Shown here: positions 1-8,500 of the stretch, one piece after another
Layout of the letters: every line of letters starts with the position of its first letter
Position numbering within the stretch: the first letter of the stretch is position 1
NCBI RefSeq assembly: GCF_003669035.1
Contig: NZ_CP033070.1
Span: 1,612,001-1,676,000 of the forward strand
DNA length: 64,000 nucleotides
Origin: Chryseobacterium sp. 3008163
Lineage (GTDB): Bacteria; Bacteroidota; Bacteroidia; Flavobacteriales; Weeksellaceae
Direction: 5' to 3'
Notes under the pieces: model-generated
Databases searched by the model: none
What the model was told of the DNA's origin: nothing
Seen by the model: only the letters and a program-made list of their open reading frames with translations
Translations under genes and position numbers: made by a program

Positions 1-220
1 CGTAAATCGATACCGCATTAACAAAGCTTGTTTATTAATGGCGCAGGATAAAAGCATTTCAGAATGCAGCTACAGTTGTGGCTTTAACAATGTAACTTAC
101 TTCAATCGAATGTTTAAAAAATATACAGAAAAAACACCTTCAGAGTTTATGAAGAATTTCTCGCACAATAAAGTCAATGTAGATTTGAAGATTGAAGCTG
201 AGGTTAAAGCTTCGTTTTAA
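1..220 (+). CDS. AraC-family transcriptional regulator, C-terminal end (partial)
   Basis: The frame is already open at base 2 and ends at a TAA at 218-220, so only the last 72 or so residues are present; the gene begins before the window. The visible part is the second helix-turn-helix of an AraC/XylS DNA-binding domain: the stretch reading INKACLLMAQDKSISE, then CGFNNVTYFNRMFKKYTEKTPSEF, has the usual G-F-x-N-x-x-Y-F-x-R-x-F-K-K pattern with the closing TPSE-F motif. The effector domain is outside the window, so the signal and targets cannot be told. The internal ATG at base 38 is not the start. Confidence 0.9.
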   Translation, partial: VNRYRINKACLLMAQDKSISECSYSCGFNNVTYFNRMFKKYTEKTPSEFMKNFSHNKVNVDLKIEAEVKASF

Positions 221-276
221 TAGTTTCTCTGGTAAATAAAAATCTGTATTATGTCAAATCTTCGAGAATATAAAAG

Positions 277-304
277 AAAAAAAGCCGTTCAAAAGAACAG
301 CTTA
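277..304 (-). terminator. Intrinsic terminator of the thioredoxin-like gene
   Basis: On the minus strand a hairpin (AAGC-GTTC paired with GAAC-GCTT, TTTT loop, one mismatch) is followed by a run of seven T. It lies just downstream of the stop of the gene at 358-912. Confidence 0.7.
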
Positions 305-357
305 TATATTATTGAATTGCAAATCATCAACTGACAACCTGCAACCATCAACTTTAA

Positions 358-912
358 TTATTTCCATTTAATATTACAACCCATGCTTGGACGTTGAATT
401 TCTTCCTGTGGCTCGCCAATCAAAAGGTTTTCAAAAGCAATAATCAAATCTTCACCAGTCACTTCTTTATGATTTCCTGGTCTTGAATCATCCATCTGAC
501 CTCTGTAAACAAGATCTAATTTATCATCAAAGAAAAAGAAATCCGGAGTACAAGCTGCATCATAAGCTTTCGCAATCGCTTGACTTTCGTCATATAAATA
601 AGGAAAATCAAAATTTCTCTCAATTTGGAATTCAATCATTTTCTCCGGAGAATCTGCAGGATACTTTTCAACATTATTTGAGTTGATCGCAATAAATTCA
701 ATTCCCGCCTCATTATAATCTTCATACAATTCTGTCAACTTATCGATAACATGAAGCACAAACGGACAATGGTTGCACATAAAAATTACCAATGTACCTT
801 TTTCACCTTTCAAATCATCTAATGACTGAATTTCATTGCTTTTTGAAGGATTAGGAAGTTCAAAAAACGGGGCTTTTGTGCCTAATGCCAACATATTTGA
901 GGGAGTATTCAT
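358..912 (-). CDS. Thioredoxin-like protein (AhpC/TSA-type redoxin)
   Basis: A 184-residue protein with a thioredoxin fold of the redoxin/AhpC-TSA type. The N-terminal region (GTKAPFFELPNP) is typical of peroxiredoxin-like proteins and is followed by a CxxC active site, C46-N-H-C49-P, and later by an R-G-Q-M-D-D-S-R-P-G segment found in a common bacterial group of 'thioredoxin family proteins'. There is no signal peptide, so it is probably cytoplasmic. It may be a thiol peroxidase or disulfide reductase; the substrate is unknown. It is transcribed alone, convergent with the AraC gene, from a TAnnTTTG box at 937-930 on the minus strand. Confidence 0.85.
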   Translation of the reverse strand: MNTPSNMLALGTKAPFFELPNPSKSNEIQSLDDLKGEKGTLVIFMCNHCPFVLHVIDKLTELYEDYNEAGIEFIAINSNNVEKYPADSPEKMIEFQIERNFDFPYLYDESQAIAKAYDAACTPDFFFFDDKLDLVYRGQMDDSRPGNHKEVTGEDLIIAFENLLIGEPQEEIQRPSMGCNIKWK

Positions 913-929
913 ATCTTTTTATTTGTCTA

Positions 930-937
930 CAAAGATA
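930..937 (-). promoter_or_regulatory. Likely -7 box of the thioredoxin-like gene
   Basis: TATCTTTG on the minus strand fits the Bacteroidota -7 consensus TAnnTTTG and lies 17 nt upstream of the ATG at 912. I see no clear -33 TTTG. Confidence 0.55.
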
Positions 938-1107
938 AAGATTTCTTTTAGTAGTTGCTAAAACAATAATCTAATTGAGTTAGGCTATTTAATCTATTAA
1001 TTTTTACAATAATTAAAAAATTACTTACTCCAACTCCCATTCTGTCAGCATCTGCCAATTATAAAAGTTCTTCAAAGTCTTTCGTTAGAAGTTAAATGTC
1101 AAAATCA

Positions 1108-1140
1108 TTTGGTTGGTATGGTTAAATGTTTGTAGTTTTG
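1108..1140 (+). promoter_or_regulatory. Promoter of the tetR gene (TTTG, 21 nt, TAGTTTTG)
   Basis: TTTG at 1108-1111 and TAGTTTTG at 1133-1140 match the Bacteroidota -33 and -7 elements with a 21-nt spacer. The box ends two bases before the operator at 1142, so a bound repressor would cover the transcription start. The promoter also shows that the true start codon is the ATG at 1167, not the in-frame codon at 1113. Confidence 0.7.
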
Positions 1141-1141
1141 C

Positions 1142-1152
1142 TAACACTGTTA
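1142..1152 (+). promoter_or_regulatory. TetR operator copy 0 (autoregulatory)
   Basis: TAACACTGTTA is an inverted repeat (TAAC, three bases, GTTA) directly behind the -7 box of the tetR gene. The same core with ACC in the middle occurs three times in front of the efflux operon (1784, 1914, 2039). Sharing between the regulator's own promoter and the divergently regulated operon is the usual pattern for a TetR binding site; the binding itself is inferred. Confidence 0.7.
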
Positions 1153-1166
1153 GTAAAATAAAAATC

Positions 1167-1763
1167 ATGGGTTTACATGAACGTCGTCAAAGAGAAAAAG
1201 AATCTATCCGTGCAAATATTTTGCAGGCTGCATTCACTTTGGCTAAAGCTGACGGTTGGGCTTCGCTTTCTATCCGTAAAATAGCTGATGCAATTGAGTA
1301 TAGCGCTCCGGTTGTTTACGATCACTTTGAAAACAAAGAAGCGATTTTATATGAAATCTCTATCAATGGGTTTCACTGTTTGCAGATAGAATTACTGAAA
1401 GCTCAGAAAAAACACGAAACTCCCGAAGATCAATTGACAGCAATTGTAGATGCTTACTGGAATTTTGCTTTTAAGAATAAAGAATATTATCAATTGATGT
1501 TCGGTCTTGGAATGCAGTGTAGCGGAAAAGGTTTGATGAAAGAAGAATTTTCGTCTTTCCAGGATATGCTTTACGACTGTACTTTTGAAATTATAAAGAA
1601 GAAAGGTTCAAATGAGAACAATGCTTGTCACTCTTCTCATGCTCTGTTTTCAGCAGTTCACGGATTGATTTCGATTATGATGATGAGAAATGATGACATC
1701 CCTTCAACAATGAATAAAACAACATTAGACGAAACGGTTTCGGCTTTTATTAAATCATTGTAA
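1167..1763 (+). CDS. TetR-family repressor of the efflux operon
   Basis: A TetR/AcrR regulator of 198 residues counted from the ATG at 1167 (MGLHERRQREKES). The N-terminal helix-turn-helix is clear: ILQAAFTLAKADGWASLSI, then RKIADAIEYSAPVVYDHFENKE, the family's 'Y-x-H-F-x-x-K-E' recognition region. The C-terminal part has a TetR_C-type ligand pocket with three cysteines. An upstream in-frame ATG at 1113 would place the start before the promoter and operator and is rejected. It precedes an RND efflux operon and shares operator repeats with it, so it very probably represses the pump and itself until a drug or metabolite binds. The ligand is unknown. Confidence 0.9.
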   Translation: MGLHERRQREKESIRANILQAAFTLAKADGWASLSIRKIADAIEYSAPVVYDHFENKEAILYEISINGFHCLQIELLKAQKKHETPEDQLTAIVDAYWNFAFKNKEYYQLMFGLGMQCSGKGLMKEEFSSFQDMLYDCTFEIIKKKGSNENNACHSSHALFSAVHGLISIMMMRNDDIPSTMNKTTLDETVSAFIKSL

Positions 1764-1783
1764 ATTTTTTTTGAACTAAAAAT

Positions 1784-1807
1784 TAACACCGTTAGGAAAA
1801 GTAACAC
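1784..1807 (+). promoter_or_regulatory. TetR operator copy 1
   Basis: TAACACCGTTA followed seven bases later by another TAACAC half-site. It gives alternating TAAC/GTTA/TAAC half-sites, repeated at 1914 and 2039. Confidence 0.65.
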
Positions 1808-1913
1808 GGAATAATTAACATTATTCAATTATTATAAATTAAAAAAGAAAAAACCGATTAATATGAAACATAACTTTTTTACATTATTTCTGGCAATTTT
1901 TTTTCCTTATCAT

Positions 1914-1937
1914 TAACACCGTTAAGAAAAATAACAC
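1914..1937 (+). promoter_or_regulatory. TetR operator copy 2
   Basis: TAACACCGTTA, then a seven-base spacer and TAACAC; the same arrangement as the copy at 1784. Confidence 0.65.
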
Positions 1938-2038
1938 CGAAAACCTCATTTATATTTAAAATCAACATTAAAAATGTAATTATGGAAATAGCAAAATAAT
2001 CTGCCACTCAAATGATGTTATTTTTTTGCTCTGTTAAT

Positions 2039-2062
2039 TAACACCGTTAGAAAAGATAACAT
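2039..2062 (+). promoter_or_regulatory. TetR operator copy 3
   Basis: TAACACCGTTA, then a seven-base spacer and TAACAT; the copy nearest to the adaptor gene, 61 nt before its ATG. Confidence 0.65.
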
Positions 2063-2122
2063 AATTTAAAATTAAAACAACATTACTTAATCTAACACTT
2101 CATTAAAAAAATAAAACTTAAA

Positions 2123-3283
2123 ATGAAAACAACCGCAAAAGCAAAATTAATCGTACTTATATCGAGTATCATTTTTTTACAAAGTTGCACAAAAGCGGCA
2201 GAAGGCACTAATGCTGCTCCACCCGCTCCAGAATTACCGGTATTTACCGTTACTACTTCACCAGCAACTATTTACCAAGAATTCCCAACCGCATTGGAAG
2301 GAAAAAATAATGTAGAAATCCGTTCACAGGTTGATGGATATTTAGATAGAATTTATGTAGAAGAAGGTGCTTATGTGAGAGCCGGACAAGCATTATTCAA
2401 AATAGATTCAAGAGCTTACGGAGAGCAAATGAATATGGCAAACGCTAATTTACAGGTTGCCAATGCCAACATCCAAAAAGCGAAAGTTGAGGTTGACAGA
2501 CTTCAGCCGTTAGTTGCTGCAAAAGTAGTTTCTGATGTACAATTAAGAACTGCAAAAGCTAATTATGCAGCAGCTGTTGCAGCAGGATCACAGGCAAAAG
2601 CTTCAGTTGGCGGAGCCAGAATCAATGTAGGATTTACAACAATCACAGCACCAGTAAGCGGTTACATCGGAAGAATTCCTTACAAAAAAGGAAGTCTGAT
2701 CTCAAGAACAGATGCCAATCCGTTGACGATGTTATCAGACATCAGTGAAATTTATGCTTACTTCTCTTTAAGCGAATTGGATTTCATTGGTTTCCAGAAA
2801 AAATATCCGGGAGCGACCTTAAACGAAAAACTGAAAAACATGCCGATGGTAGATTTGGTTATCGCCGACAACACCACATATCCTGAAAAAGGTAAAATGA
2901 GCATCGTTGATGGACAGTTTGATAAAACCACAGGAGCAATCAGTGTTCGTGCAGTTTTCCCAAATGCAAACGGAGCATTGAGAACAGGAAATACAGGGAG
3001 AGTTCGTATGCCACAATTATTTGCCAACACGCTAGTTATTCCTCAGGAATCAACCTTTGAAATACAGGATAAAGTCTACGTTTATGTAGTCGGAAAAGAT
3101 AAAAAAGTAACCTCGAAACCTGTAACGATCTCAGGAAAAACAGAAAGCTACTACTTTATCTCTGAGGGAGTTGCAGTTGGTGACAAAATCGTCTACACAG
3201 GAATTGGTGCATTGAAAGATGGAGTTACCATTCAGCCGAAAGCGATTTCATCTGACAGTCTTTTAAGAGCAAGACCATTGTAA
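2123..3283 (+). CDS. RND efflux periplasmic adaptor (membrane fusion lipoprotein)
   Basis: A 386-residue HlyD/AcrA-type adaptor that would link the inner-membrane pump to the outer-membrane factor. It has a lipoprotein signal ending at Cys22 (FLQSC), so it should be anchored by lipid in the periplasm. The lipoyl-like half motif (VEIRSQVDGYLDRIYVEEGAYV), the alpha-hairpin rich in Ala/Asn/Gln (roughly residues 100-160), the second lipoyl half (FTTITAPVSGYIGRI) and the C-terminal beta-barrel and membrane-proximal domains follow in the normal order. It is the first gene of a three-gene operon with the pump (67-bp gap) and the TolC-like factor, under the TetR operators. Confidence 0.95.
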   Translation: MKTTAKAKLIVLISSIIFLQSCTKAAEGTNAAPPAPELPVFTVTTSPATIYQEFPTALEGKNNVEIRSQVDGYLDRIYVEEGAYVRAGQALFKIDSRAYGEQMNMANANLQVANANIQKAKVEVDRLQPLVAAKVVSDVQLRTAKANYAAAVAAGSQAKASVGGARINVGFTTITAPVSGYIGRIPYKKGSLISRTDANPLTMLSDISEIYAYFSLSELDFIGFQKKYPGATLNEKLKNMPMVDLVIADNTTYPEKGKMSIVDGQFDKTTGAISVRAVFPNANGALRTGNTGRVRMPQLFANTLVIPQESTFEIQDKVYVYVVGKDKKVTSKPVTISGKTESYYFISEGVAVGDKIVYTGIGALKDGVTIQPKAISSDSLLRARPL

Positions 3284-3350
3284 AAAGTGTTTAAACTTTT
3301 AATACAAAAGTCAGAAAAGCGTTTAAACAACATTAAAAAATAAACTTCTT

Positions 3351-6300
3351 ATGTTAAAAAAATTCATAGATAGACCGGTACTTTCTACGGTTATCTCCAT
3401 TATATTGTTGTTGTTGGGAGCGATGTCGGTTTTCAACCTTCCGATTACACTGTTTCCCGATATTGCGCCACCAAGTGTGCAGGTGACGGCATTTTATCCG
3501 GGAGCGAATGCAGAAGTTGTTGCCCGTTCCGTTGCGGTTCCGATTGAGGAAGCTGTAAATGGGGTTGAGAATATGACCTACATGACCTCAAATTCAAGTA
3601 ACGATGGATCAATGACCTTGAGTGTATTTTTCAAGCAAGGTTCAGATCCGGATAATGCAGCGGTAAACGTTCAAAACCGTGTTTCAAAAGCGATGAGCCA
3701 GCTTCCGCAAGAGGTTGTACAGGCGGGAATTTCGACTCAGAAAGTTCAGAACAGTATGATTATGTTTATGGGATTGTCAAGTGATGATCCAAAACAATAT
3801 GACGAACTTTTCTTACAGAATTATTTGAAAATCAACGTCATTCCACAGATACAGCGTATCCCGGGAGTTGCTCAGGCGCAGGTTTTCGGTACCAGAGATT
3901 ATTCAATGAGACTTTGGCTGAAACCAGATCGATTGGCTGCTAATAATCTTTCTCCACAGGAAGTTTTGGCAGCAGTAAAAGATCATAATCTTGAAGCCGC
4001 ACCGGGACGTTTGGGACAGGGAAGCAAGGAAACTTACGAGTACATTTTAAAGTATAAAGGTAAATTAAACAAAAATGCAGACTACGAAAACATCGCCATC
4101 AAATCAAACAGTGACGGTTCGTTTTTAAGATTAAAAGATGTTGCGAGAGTAGAATTCGGTTCTTACACGTACACTGCAGCCAACAGAATGGACGGTAAAC
4201 CTGTAGCAGGATTTGCAATTTTGCAAACTGCAGGTTCTAATGCAAACGAAATTTTAACTGATATTGAAAAGCAGGTTGAGCAGATGAAAACTACCCTTCC
4301 AAAAGGAGTTGAGCCCATCATCATGTACAATTCAAAAGACTTTTTGGATGCGTCAATTCATCAGGTAGTTGAGACATTAGTGATTGCATTTATTTTGGTA
4401 TTTATTGTAGTGTACATTTTCCTTCAGGATTTCAGATCTACATTAATTCCTGCGATTGCCGTTCCGGTAGCAATTATCGGTACATTCTTTTTCCTTCAGA
4501 TGTTTGGTTTCAGTATCAATATGTTGACTTTGTTTGCTTTAGTTTTAGCCATTGGAATTGTAGTGGATGATGCAATTGTCGTCGTTGAAGCCGTCCATTC
4601 AAAAATGGAACAGACTGGTATGCCAGTCGAGCAGGCGACTACAAACTCAATGAGTGAAATTTCGGGAGCGATTATTTCCATTACATTGGTGATGTGTGCG
4701 GTGTTTATTCCGGTTGGTTTTATGGAAGGACCTGCAGGAGTTTTCTACAGACAGTTTGCATTTACATTGGTCATTGCGATTTTGATTTCAGCGGTTAATG
4801 CGTTGACTTTAAGTCCTGCTTTATGTGCTTTGTTATTAAATGATCCTCAGGGAGAACATGGCGATCACGGTCAGAAAAAAGGTTTTGGAGCGAAGTTTTT
4901 CAATGCTTTCAACAAAAGCTTCAACAACATGACCAGAAAATACATCTACAGCCTTAAATTTTTAATTAAAAATAAATGGGTTGCGGTTACCGGTTTAGCG
5001 TTACTCACAGCGGCAAGTGTTTTCTTAATTAATAAAGCTCCGACAGGATTTATTCCAACTGAAGATCAGGGATTTGTTTTGTATGCAGTGAATACACCTC
5101 CGGGAAGTTCATTAGACAGAACGCACAGAGCCACTGAACAGATTGATAAAATCATCAACGGTGAAAAAGCCAAAAATCACCTTTGGGTAGCCGACGGAAT
5201 GAACTTCATCAGTAATTCCAATGCTTCTCCTTATGCTGCTGGTTTTATTAAGCTTAAAGACTTTGAAGACCGTGGTGAAGTGAAAGATCCCGATCAGATT
5301 GCTGCGGGCTTGACAGGAAAAGTAGCACAGGTAAAAGATGCCAGTGCATTCTTCTTCAACTTCCCTACCGTACAGGGTTTTGGTAACGTTTCAGGGTTTG
5401 AATTTATGTTGCAGGATAAAACGAACGGTTCTTTTGAGCAGTTGGGAACAACGACTCAGGCATTTATCGGAGAATTGATGAAGCGTCCTGAAATTGCATT
5501 TGCCTTTACAACGTACGCAGCAGGAAATCCTCAATATACAATTGATGTTGATACTGATAAAGCCAATCAACTCGGCGTTTCTATAACCGAATTGATGCAG
5601 ACCATGCAGATTTATTACGGAAGTAGCTTCGTTTCAGATTTCAACAGATTCGGGAAATATTACAGAGTGATGGCACAGGCAGATATTCCTTACAGAACCG
5701 ATGCGAATTCCATGGAAGGAATTTATGTTAAAAATAAAACAGGCGAAATGGTTCCTGTAAAGACTTTGGTAACATTAAAGAGAACTTTCGGACCTGAAAC
5801 GGTTTCAAGAAACAACTTATTCAACGCCGTGACAATCAACGGGACTCCAAAACCTGGTTACAGTACCGGAGATGCTATTAAAGCCGTAGAAGAAGTTGCC
5901 CAAAAATCACTTCCTCGTGGATATGGTTATGAATGGACAGGAATTACCCGTGAAGAAATCAAAACCGGTGGACAGACTGCTTTTGTATTTTTGTTAAGTA
6001 TCATATTTGTGTATTTCCTGTTAGCTGCACAATATGAAAGTTATATCCTTCCGTTTGCGGTTATTCTGACCATTCCCACAGGGGTTTTCGGAGTATTTGC
6101 CTTCACAGGATTGGCTGGAATTGACAACAATATTTATGTTCAGGTTGGATTAATCATGCTCGTCGGATTGTTAGCGAAAAATGCGATTCTGATTGTCGAA
6201 TTTGCCGTTCAACGAAGAAAAGCAGGAAAAACATTGATTGAATCAGCACTTCAGGCTTCAAGATTACGTTTGAGACCTATCCTGATGACTTCATTTGCTT

Positions 6301-6533
6301 TCATCATCGGTATGTTGCCGTTAGTTTGGACTCAAGGTGCGGCAGCAAAAGGAAATCACTCGATCGGAATCAGCACCGTTGGAGGAATGTTTACAGGCGT
6401 AGTCTTCGGGATTTTCATTATTCCGGTGATGTATGTGATTTTCCAGTATTTACATGAAAAAATGCCAAGCAGAAAGAATAAAAGACTTCAAAGACAAAAA
6501 CTGGAGGAAGAACTTTTAGCAACAGCACATTAA
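3351..6533 (+). CDS. RND multidrug efflux permease (HAE1 type, AcrB-like)
   Basis: A 1060-residue resistance-nodulation-division transporter, the normal length for AcrB/MexB homologues. It begins with the typical MLKKFIDRPVLSTVISI helix and has two sets of transmembrane helices and two large periplasmic loops. The proton-relay residues are all in place: D406-D407 in VVDDAIVVVEA (AcrB D407/D408) and K943 in LLAKNAILIVEF (AcrB K940). It should trade protons for hydrophobic drugs, passing them to the adaptor and the outer-membrane factor encoded on either side. Substrates are not predictable. It is intact and shows no sign of transfer. Confidence 0.97.
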   Translation: MLKKFIDRPVLSTVISIILLLLGAMSVFNLPITLFPDIAPPSVQVTAFYPGANAEVVARSVAVPIEEAVNGVENMTYMTSNSSNDGSMTLSVFFKQGSDPDNAAVNVQNRVSKAMSQLPQEVVQAGISTQKVQNSMIMFMGLSSDDPKQYDELFLQNYLKINVIPQIQRIPGVAQAQVFGTRDYSMRLWLKPDRLAANNLSPQEVLAAVKDHNLEAAPGRLGQGSKETYEYILKYKGKLNKNADYENIAIKSNSDGSFLRLKDVARVEFGSYTYTAANRMDGKPVAGFAILQTAGSNANEILTDIEKQVEQMKTTLPKGVEPIIMYNSKDFLDASIHQVVETLVIAFILVFIVVYIFLQDFRSTLIPAIAVPVAIIGTFFFLQMFGFSINMLTLFALVLAIGIVVDDAIVVVEAVHSKMEQTGMPVEQATTNSMSEISGAIISITLVMCAVFIPVGFMEGPAGVFYRQFAFTLVIAILISAVNALTLSPALCALLLNDPQGEHGDHGQKKGFGAKFFNAFNKSFNNMTRKYIYSLKFLIKNKWVAVTGLALLTAASVFLINKAPTGFIPTEDQGFVLYAVNTPPGSSLDRTHRATEQIDKIINGEKAKNHLWVADGMNFISNSNASPYAAGFIKLKDFEDRGEVKDPDQIAAGLTGKVAQVKDASAFFFNFPTVQGFGNVSGFEFMLQDKTNGSFEQLGTTTQAFIGELMKRPEIAFAFTTYAAGNPQYTIDVDTDKANQLGVSITELMQTMQIYYGSSFVSDFNRFGKYYRVMAQADIPYRTDANSMEGIYVKNKTGEMVPVKTLVTLKRTFGPETVSRNNLFNAVTINGTPKPGYSTGDAIKAVEEVAQKSLPRGYGYEWTGITREEIKTGGQTAFVFLLSIIFVYFLLAAQYESYILPFAVILTIPTGVFGVFAFTGLAGIDNNIYVQVGLIMLVGLLAKNAILIVEFAVQRRKAGKTLIESALQASRLRLRPILMTSFAFIIGMLPLVWTQGAAAKGNHSIGISTVGGMFTGVVFGIFIIPVMYVIFQYLHEKMPSRKNKRLQRQKLEEELLATAH

Positions 6534-6547
6534 TAAAAAATGATTAA

Positions 6548-6670
6548 CAAAACTTTGAGATTTGAAATTCGCACAAAAATTTTTCTTCAAATTTAATTTT
6601 TAAGAATTTCTATACCAGGCAAAATATTTTCTCCTACTAAAGACAACTTTGCTTATCACTCAAAGTTTTG
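6548..6670 (+). repeat. Long-range inverted repeat inside the efflux operon
   Basis: CAAAACTTTGAG at 6548-6559 is perfectly complementary to CTCAAAGTTTTG at 6659-6670; TGAT and ATCA extend the arms after short bulges. It fills the 161-bp gap between the pump and the outer-membrane factor. There is no T run behind it, so it is more likely an mRNA-stability or processing hairpin than a terminator. Confidence 0.6.
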
Positions 6671-6694
6671 TGATCAATTTAAATATATAGACTT

Positions 6695-8107
6695 ATGAAA
6701 AGAGTAAAAAATATAATCATCGCTTTTGGGATTGCATTAGGAGCAGTTTCTTGTGTGCCGAAATTGGCATATCAGGAAACGAAACCCGAACTTCCCGAAA
6801 CATTTAAATACACCGCAACAGCCGATACCGCAAGCGTTGCTAACTTAGAATGGAAACAGTTTTTCAGCGATCCGATCTTGCAAAATTTAATCGAAAAAGG
6901 AATAAAAAACAACTACGACTTACAAATTGCCTTAAAACAAGTCGCCTCTTCACAGGAAAAACTGAAACAGGCAAAATATCTTCAATATCCTGATGTTGGT
7001 TTCGGAGTTTCTGCGCAGATTTCAAAGCCTTCAAAAAACAGCATGAACGGACAAAGCTTAAATTTATTTTTAGGTCAAAGTCATGTTGAAGATTACAATG
7101 CGGCATTCAACTTATCATGGGAAGCAGACATTTGGGGGAAAATAAAAAACCAGCAGGAAGTTTCAAAAATGCAGTATCTGCAGACATATGAAGCGACAAA
7201 AGCGATTCAGACACAGGTTGTTGCGGCAATTGCGCAAGGATATTATAATTTATTGATGCTTGATAAACAATTACAGATTGCAAAATCAAACTTAGACTTA
7301 AGCACCAATACCCTTTCTCTCACAGAAAAATTGTGGCAAAGCGGTGATACGACTTCTTTGGGAGTTCAGCAGGCAACCGCTCAAAAGCAATCAACAGAAC
7401 TATTGATCACTCAACTGGAGCAAAATATTGCGATTCAGGAAAATGCATTAAGTATTTTAGTGGGTGAAAATCCAAACAAAGTCAACAGAACCATTGAAAT
7501 GTCTGACACTTCTTTACCACAGGACATTTCTGCGGGACTTCCGGCAGCGATGGTGAGCCGTCGTCCTGATGTTCGTCAGCAGGAATTGGTTTTATTAGAA
7601 TCAAATTCTATTGTGGGAATTGCTCAGGCAAACATGTATCCTGCGTTGAAAATTACCGCAGCAGGTGGCGTTAATTCATTTAAAATTGACAATTGGTTTT
7701 CAATTCCGGCATCATTGTTCGGTTCTGTTTTAGGAGGATTGACTCAGCCTATTTTCCAGAAAAGACAGTTGAAAACAGATTTAAATGTGGCTAAAATTCA
7801 AAGAGAGAAAAATGTTTTGGCATTTCGTCAGTCTGTATTAAATGCAGTAGGTGAAGTTTCTGATGCATTGGTTTCCAATGAAAGCTTAAAAGTTCAGGAA
7901 CAGAAAGCAAGCGAACAGGTAACAACGTTGAAAAACGGAATCAAAAGCGCCGAAATGTTGTACAAAGGCGGCATGGCCAATTATTTAGAAGTGATTACCG
8001 CTCAGGGAAATTCTTTGCAGGCTGAACTGAATCTTGCGTCTGTAAAGAGACAGAGATTGAGCAGTATTGTAGATTTATACAGAGCTTTAGGTGGCGGATG
8101 GAAGTAA
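6695..8107 (+). CDS. Outer-membrane efflux factor (NodT/OprM family, TolC-like lipoprotein)
   Basis: A 470-residue outer-membrane efflux protein that would form the exit channel for the upstream RND pump. It has a lipobox ending at Cys20 (LGAVSC), as OprM-type factors do. The two repeated coiled-coil and beta-strand halves are visible: IEKGIKNNYDLQIALKQV and the W-E-A-D-I-W-G-K motif in the first, and PAAMVSRRPDVRQQELVLLE and GGMANYLEVITAQGNSLQAE in the second. These are hallmark sequences of the NodT subfamily. It is the last gene of the operon and is followed by a terminator at 8130. Confidence 0.95.
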   Translation: MKRVKNIIIAFGIALGAVSCVPKLAYQETKPELPETFKYTATADTASVANLEWKQFFSDPILQNLIEKGIKNNYDLQIALKQVASSQEKLKQAKYLQYPDVGFGVSAQISKPSKNSMNGQSLNLFLGQSHVEDYNAAFNLSWEADIWGKIKNQQEVSKMQYLQTYEATKAIQTQVVAAIAQGYYNLLMLDKQLQIAKSNLDLSTNTLSLTEKLWQSGDTTSLGVQQATAQKQSTELLITQLEQNIAIQENALSILVGENPNKVNRTIEMSDTSLPQDISAGLPAAMVSRRPDVRQQELVLLESNSIVGIAQANMYPALKITAAGGVNSFKIDNWFSIPASLFGSVLGGLTQPIFQKRQLKTDLNVAKIQREKNVLAFRQSVLNAVGEVSDALVSNESLKVQEQKASEQVTTLKNGIKSAEMLYKGGMANYLEVITAQGNSLQAELNLASVKRQRLSSIVDLYRALGGGWK

Positions 8108-8129
8108 GTAAATTAATTATATTGTTTGA

Positions 8130-8158
8130 AGTGCGGTCTTTCGGGATCGCATTTTTTG
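8130..8158 (+). terminator. Terminator of the efflux operon
   Basis: TGCGGTC and GATCGCA form an imperfect stem around a TTTCGG loop, followed by a run of six T. Confidence 0.75.
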
Positions 8159-8190
8159 TTTAAACTATCTACAAAAATAATTATGCGCGC

Positions 8191-8266
8191 TGTCATTCTG
8201 AATGGAACGAAGTGGAGTGAAGAATCTATAAAATATTTGCAGAGATTCTTCCTTCGTCAGAATGGC
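8191..8266. repeat. Intergenic palindromic element (REP-like)
   Basis: Outer arms TGTCATTCTGA and TCAGAATGGCA (10 of 11 pairing) enclose perfect inner arms GAAGAATCT (8219-8227) and AGATTCTTC (8243-8251). The wording resembles dispersed intergenic palindromes common in this phylum, although no second copy is present in the window. With the element at 8272 it fills the 393-bp gap between the efflux operon and miaA, where I see no gene. Confidence 0.6.
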
Positions 8267-8271
8267 AATTG

Positions 8272-8387
8272 AACCATTAAGAACATTTAAGGAGTTAAGT
8301 TTAATTAAGAAAATCAAATAGATTTTTAAGTCTTAAGTGAAGCGAAACTTAATATTCTTAACCTCTTAATAAAAATCTTAATGGTTT
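8272..8387. repeat. Long imperfect palindrome, copy A of a two-copy element
   Basis: It begins with AACCATTAAGA and ends with TCTTAATGGTT, which are reverse complements. The inner parts also pair: GGAGTTAAGTTTAATTAAGAA on the left against the CTTAATATTCTTAACCTC part on the right. The reverse complement of 62915-63038 matches it closely along its whole length, so it belongs to a dispersed family of about 120 bp. Confidence 0.7.
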
Positions 8388-8500
8388 AAATTAAACGTAA
8401 AGTCGCTGATGAAGGTAGTTCGTAAGAATCAATTTTATTGATTCAATTCTTTGCTCCTTAAAATATTCAGAATAAAAATAAATCTTTGCGTTAAAAAAAA

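Larger units (their letters stand above)
1764..2122 (+). promoter_or_regulatory. Regulatory region of the efflux operon
   Basis: This 359-bp A/T-rich spacer has no gene. It holds three operator copies about 125-130 bp apart. Copies 1 and 3 are each preceded, ten bases upstream, by a long T run ending in G (G at 1773 and 2028) that resembles a loose -7 box; which of these is the real promoter cannot be told from the sequence. Confidence 0.6.

Noticed and set aside
1113..1166. A longer start for the TetR regulator
   Set aside because: It would place the start codon upstream of the promoter -7 box and the operator; MGLHERRQREKES at 1167 is the normal family start.
8388..8500. A possible small RNA or gene behind the TTAAG element
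   Set aside because: Only a short hairpin (GAATCAAT/ATTGATTC at 8426-8444) is present, with no promoter or T run; nothing more can be supported.
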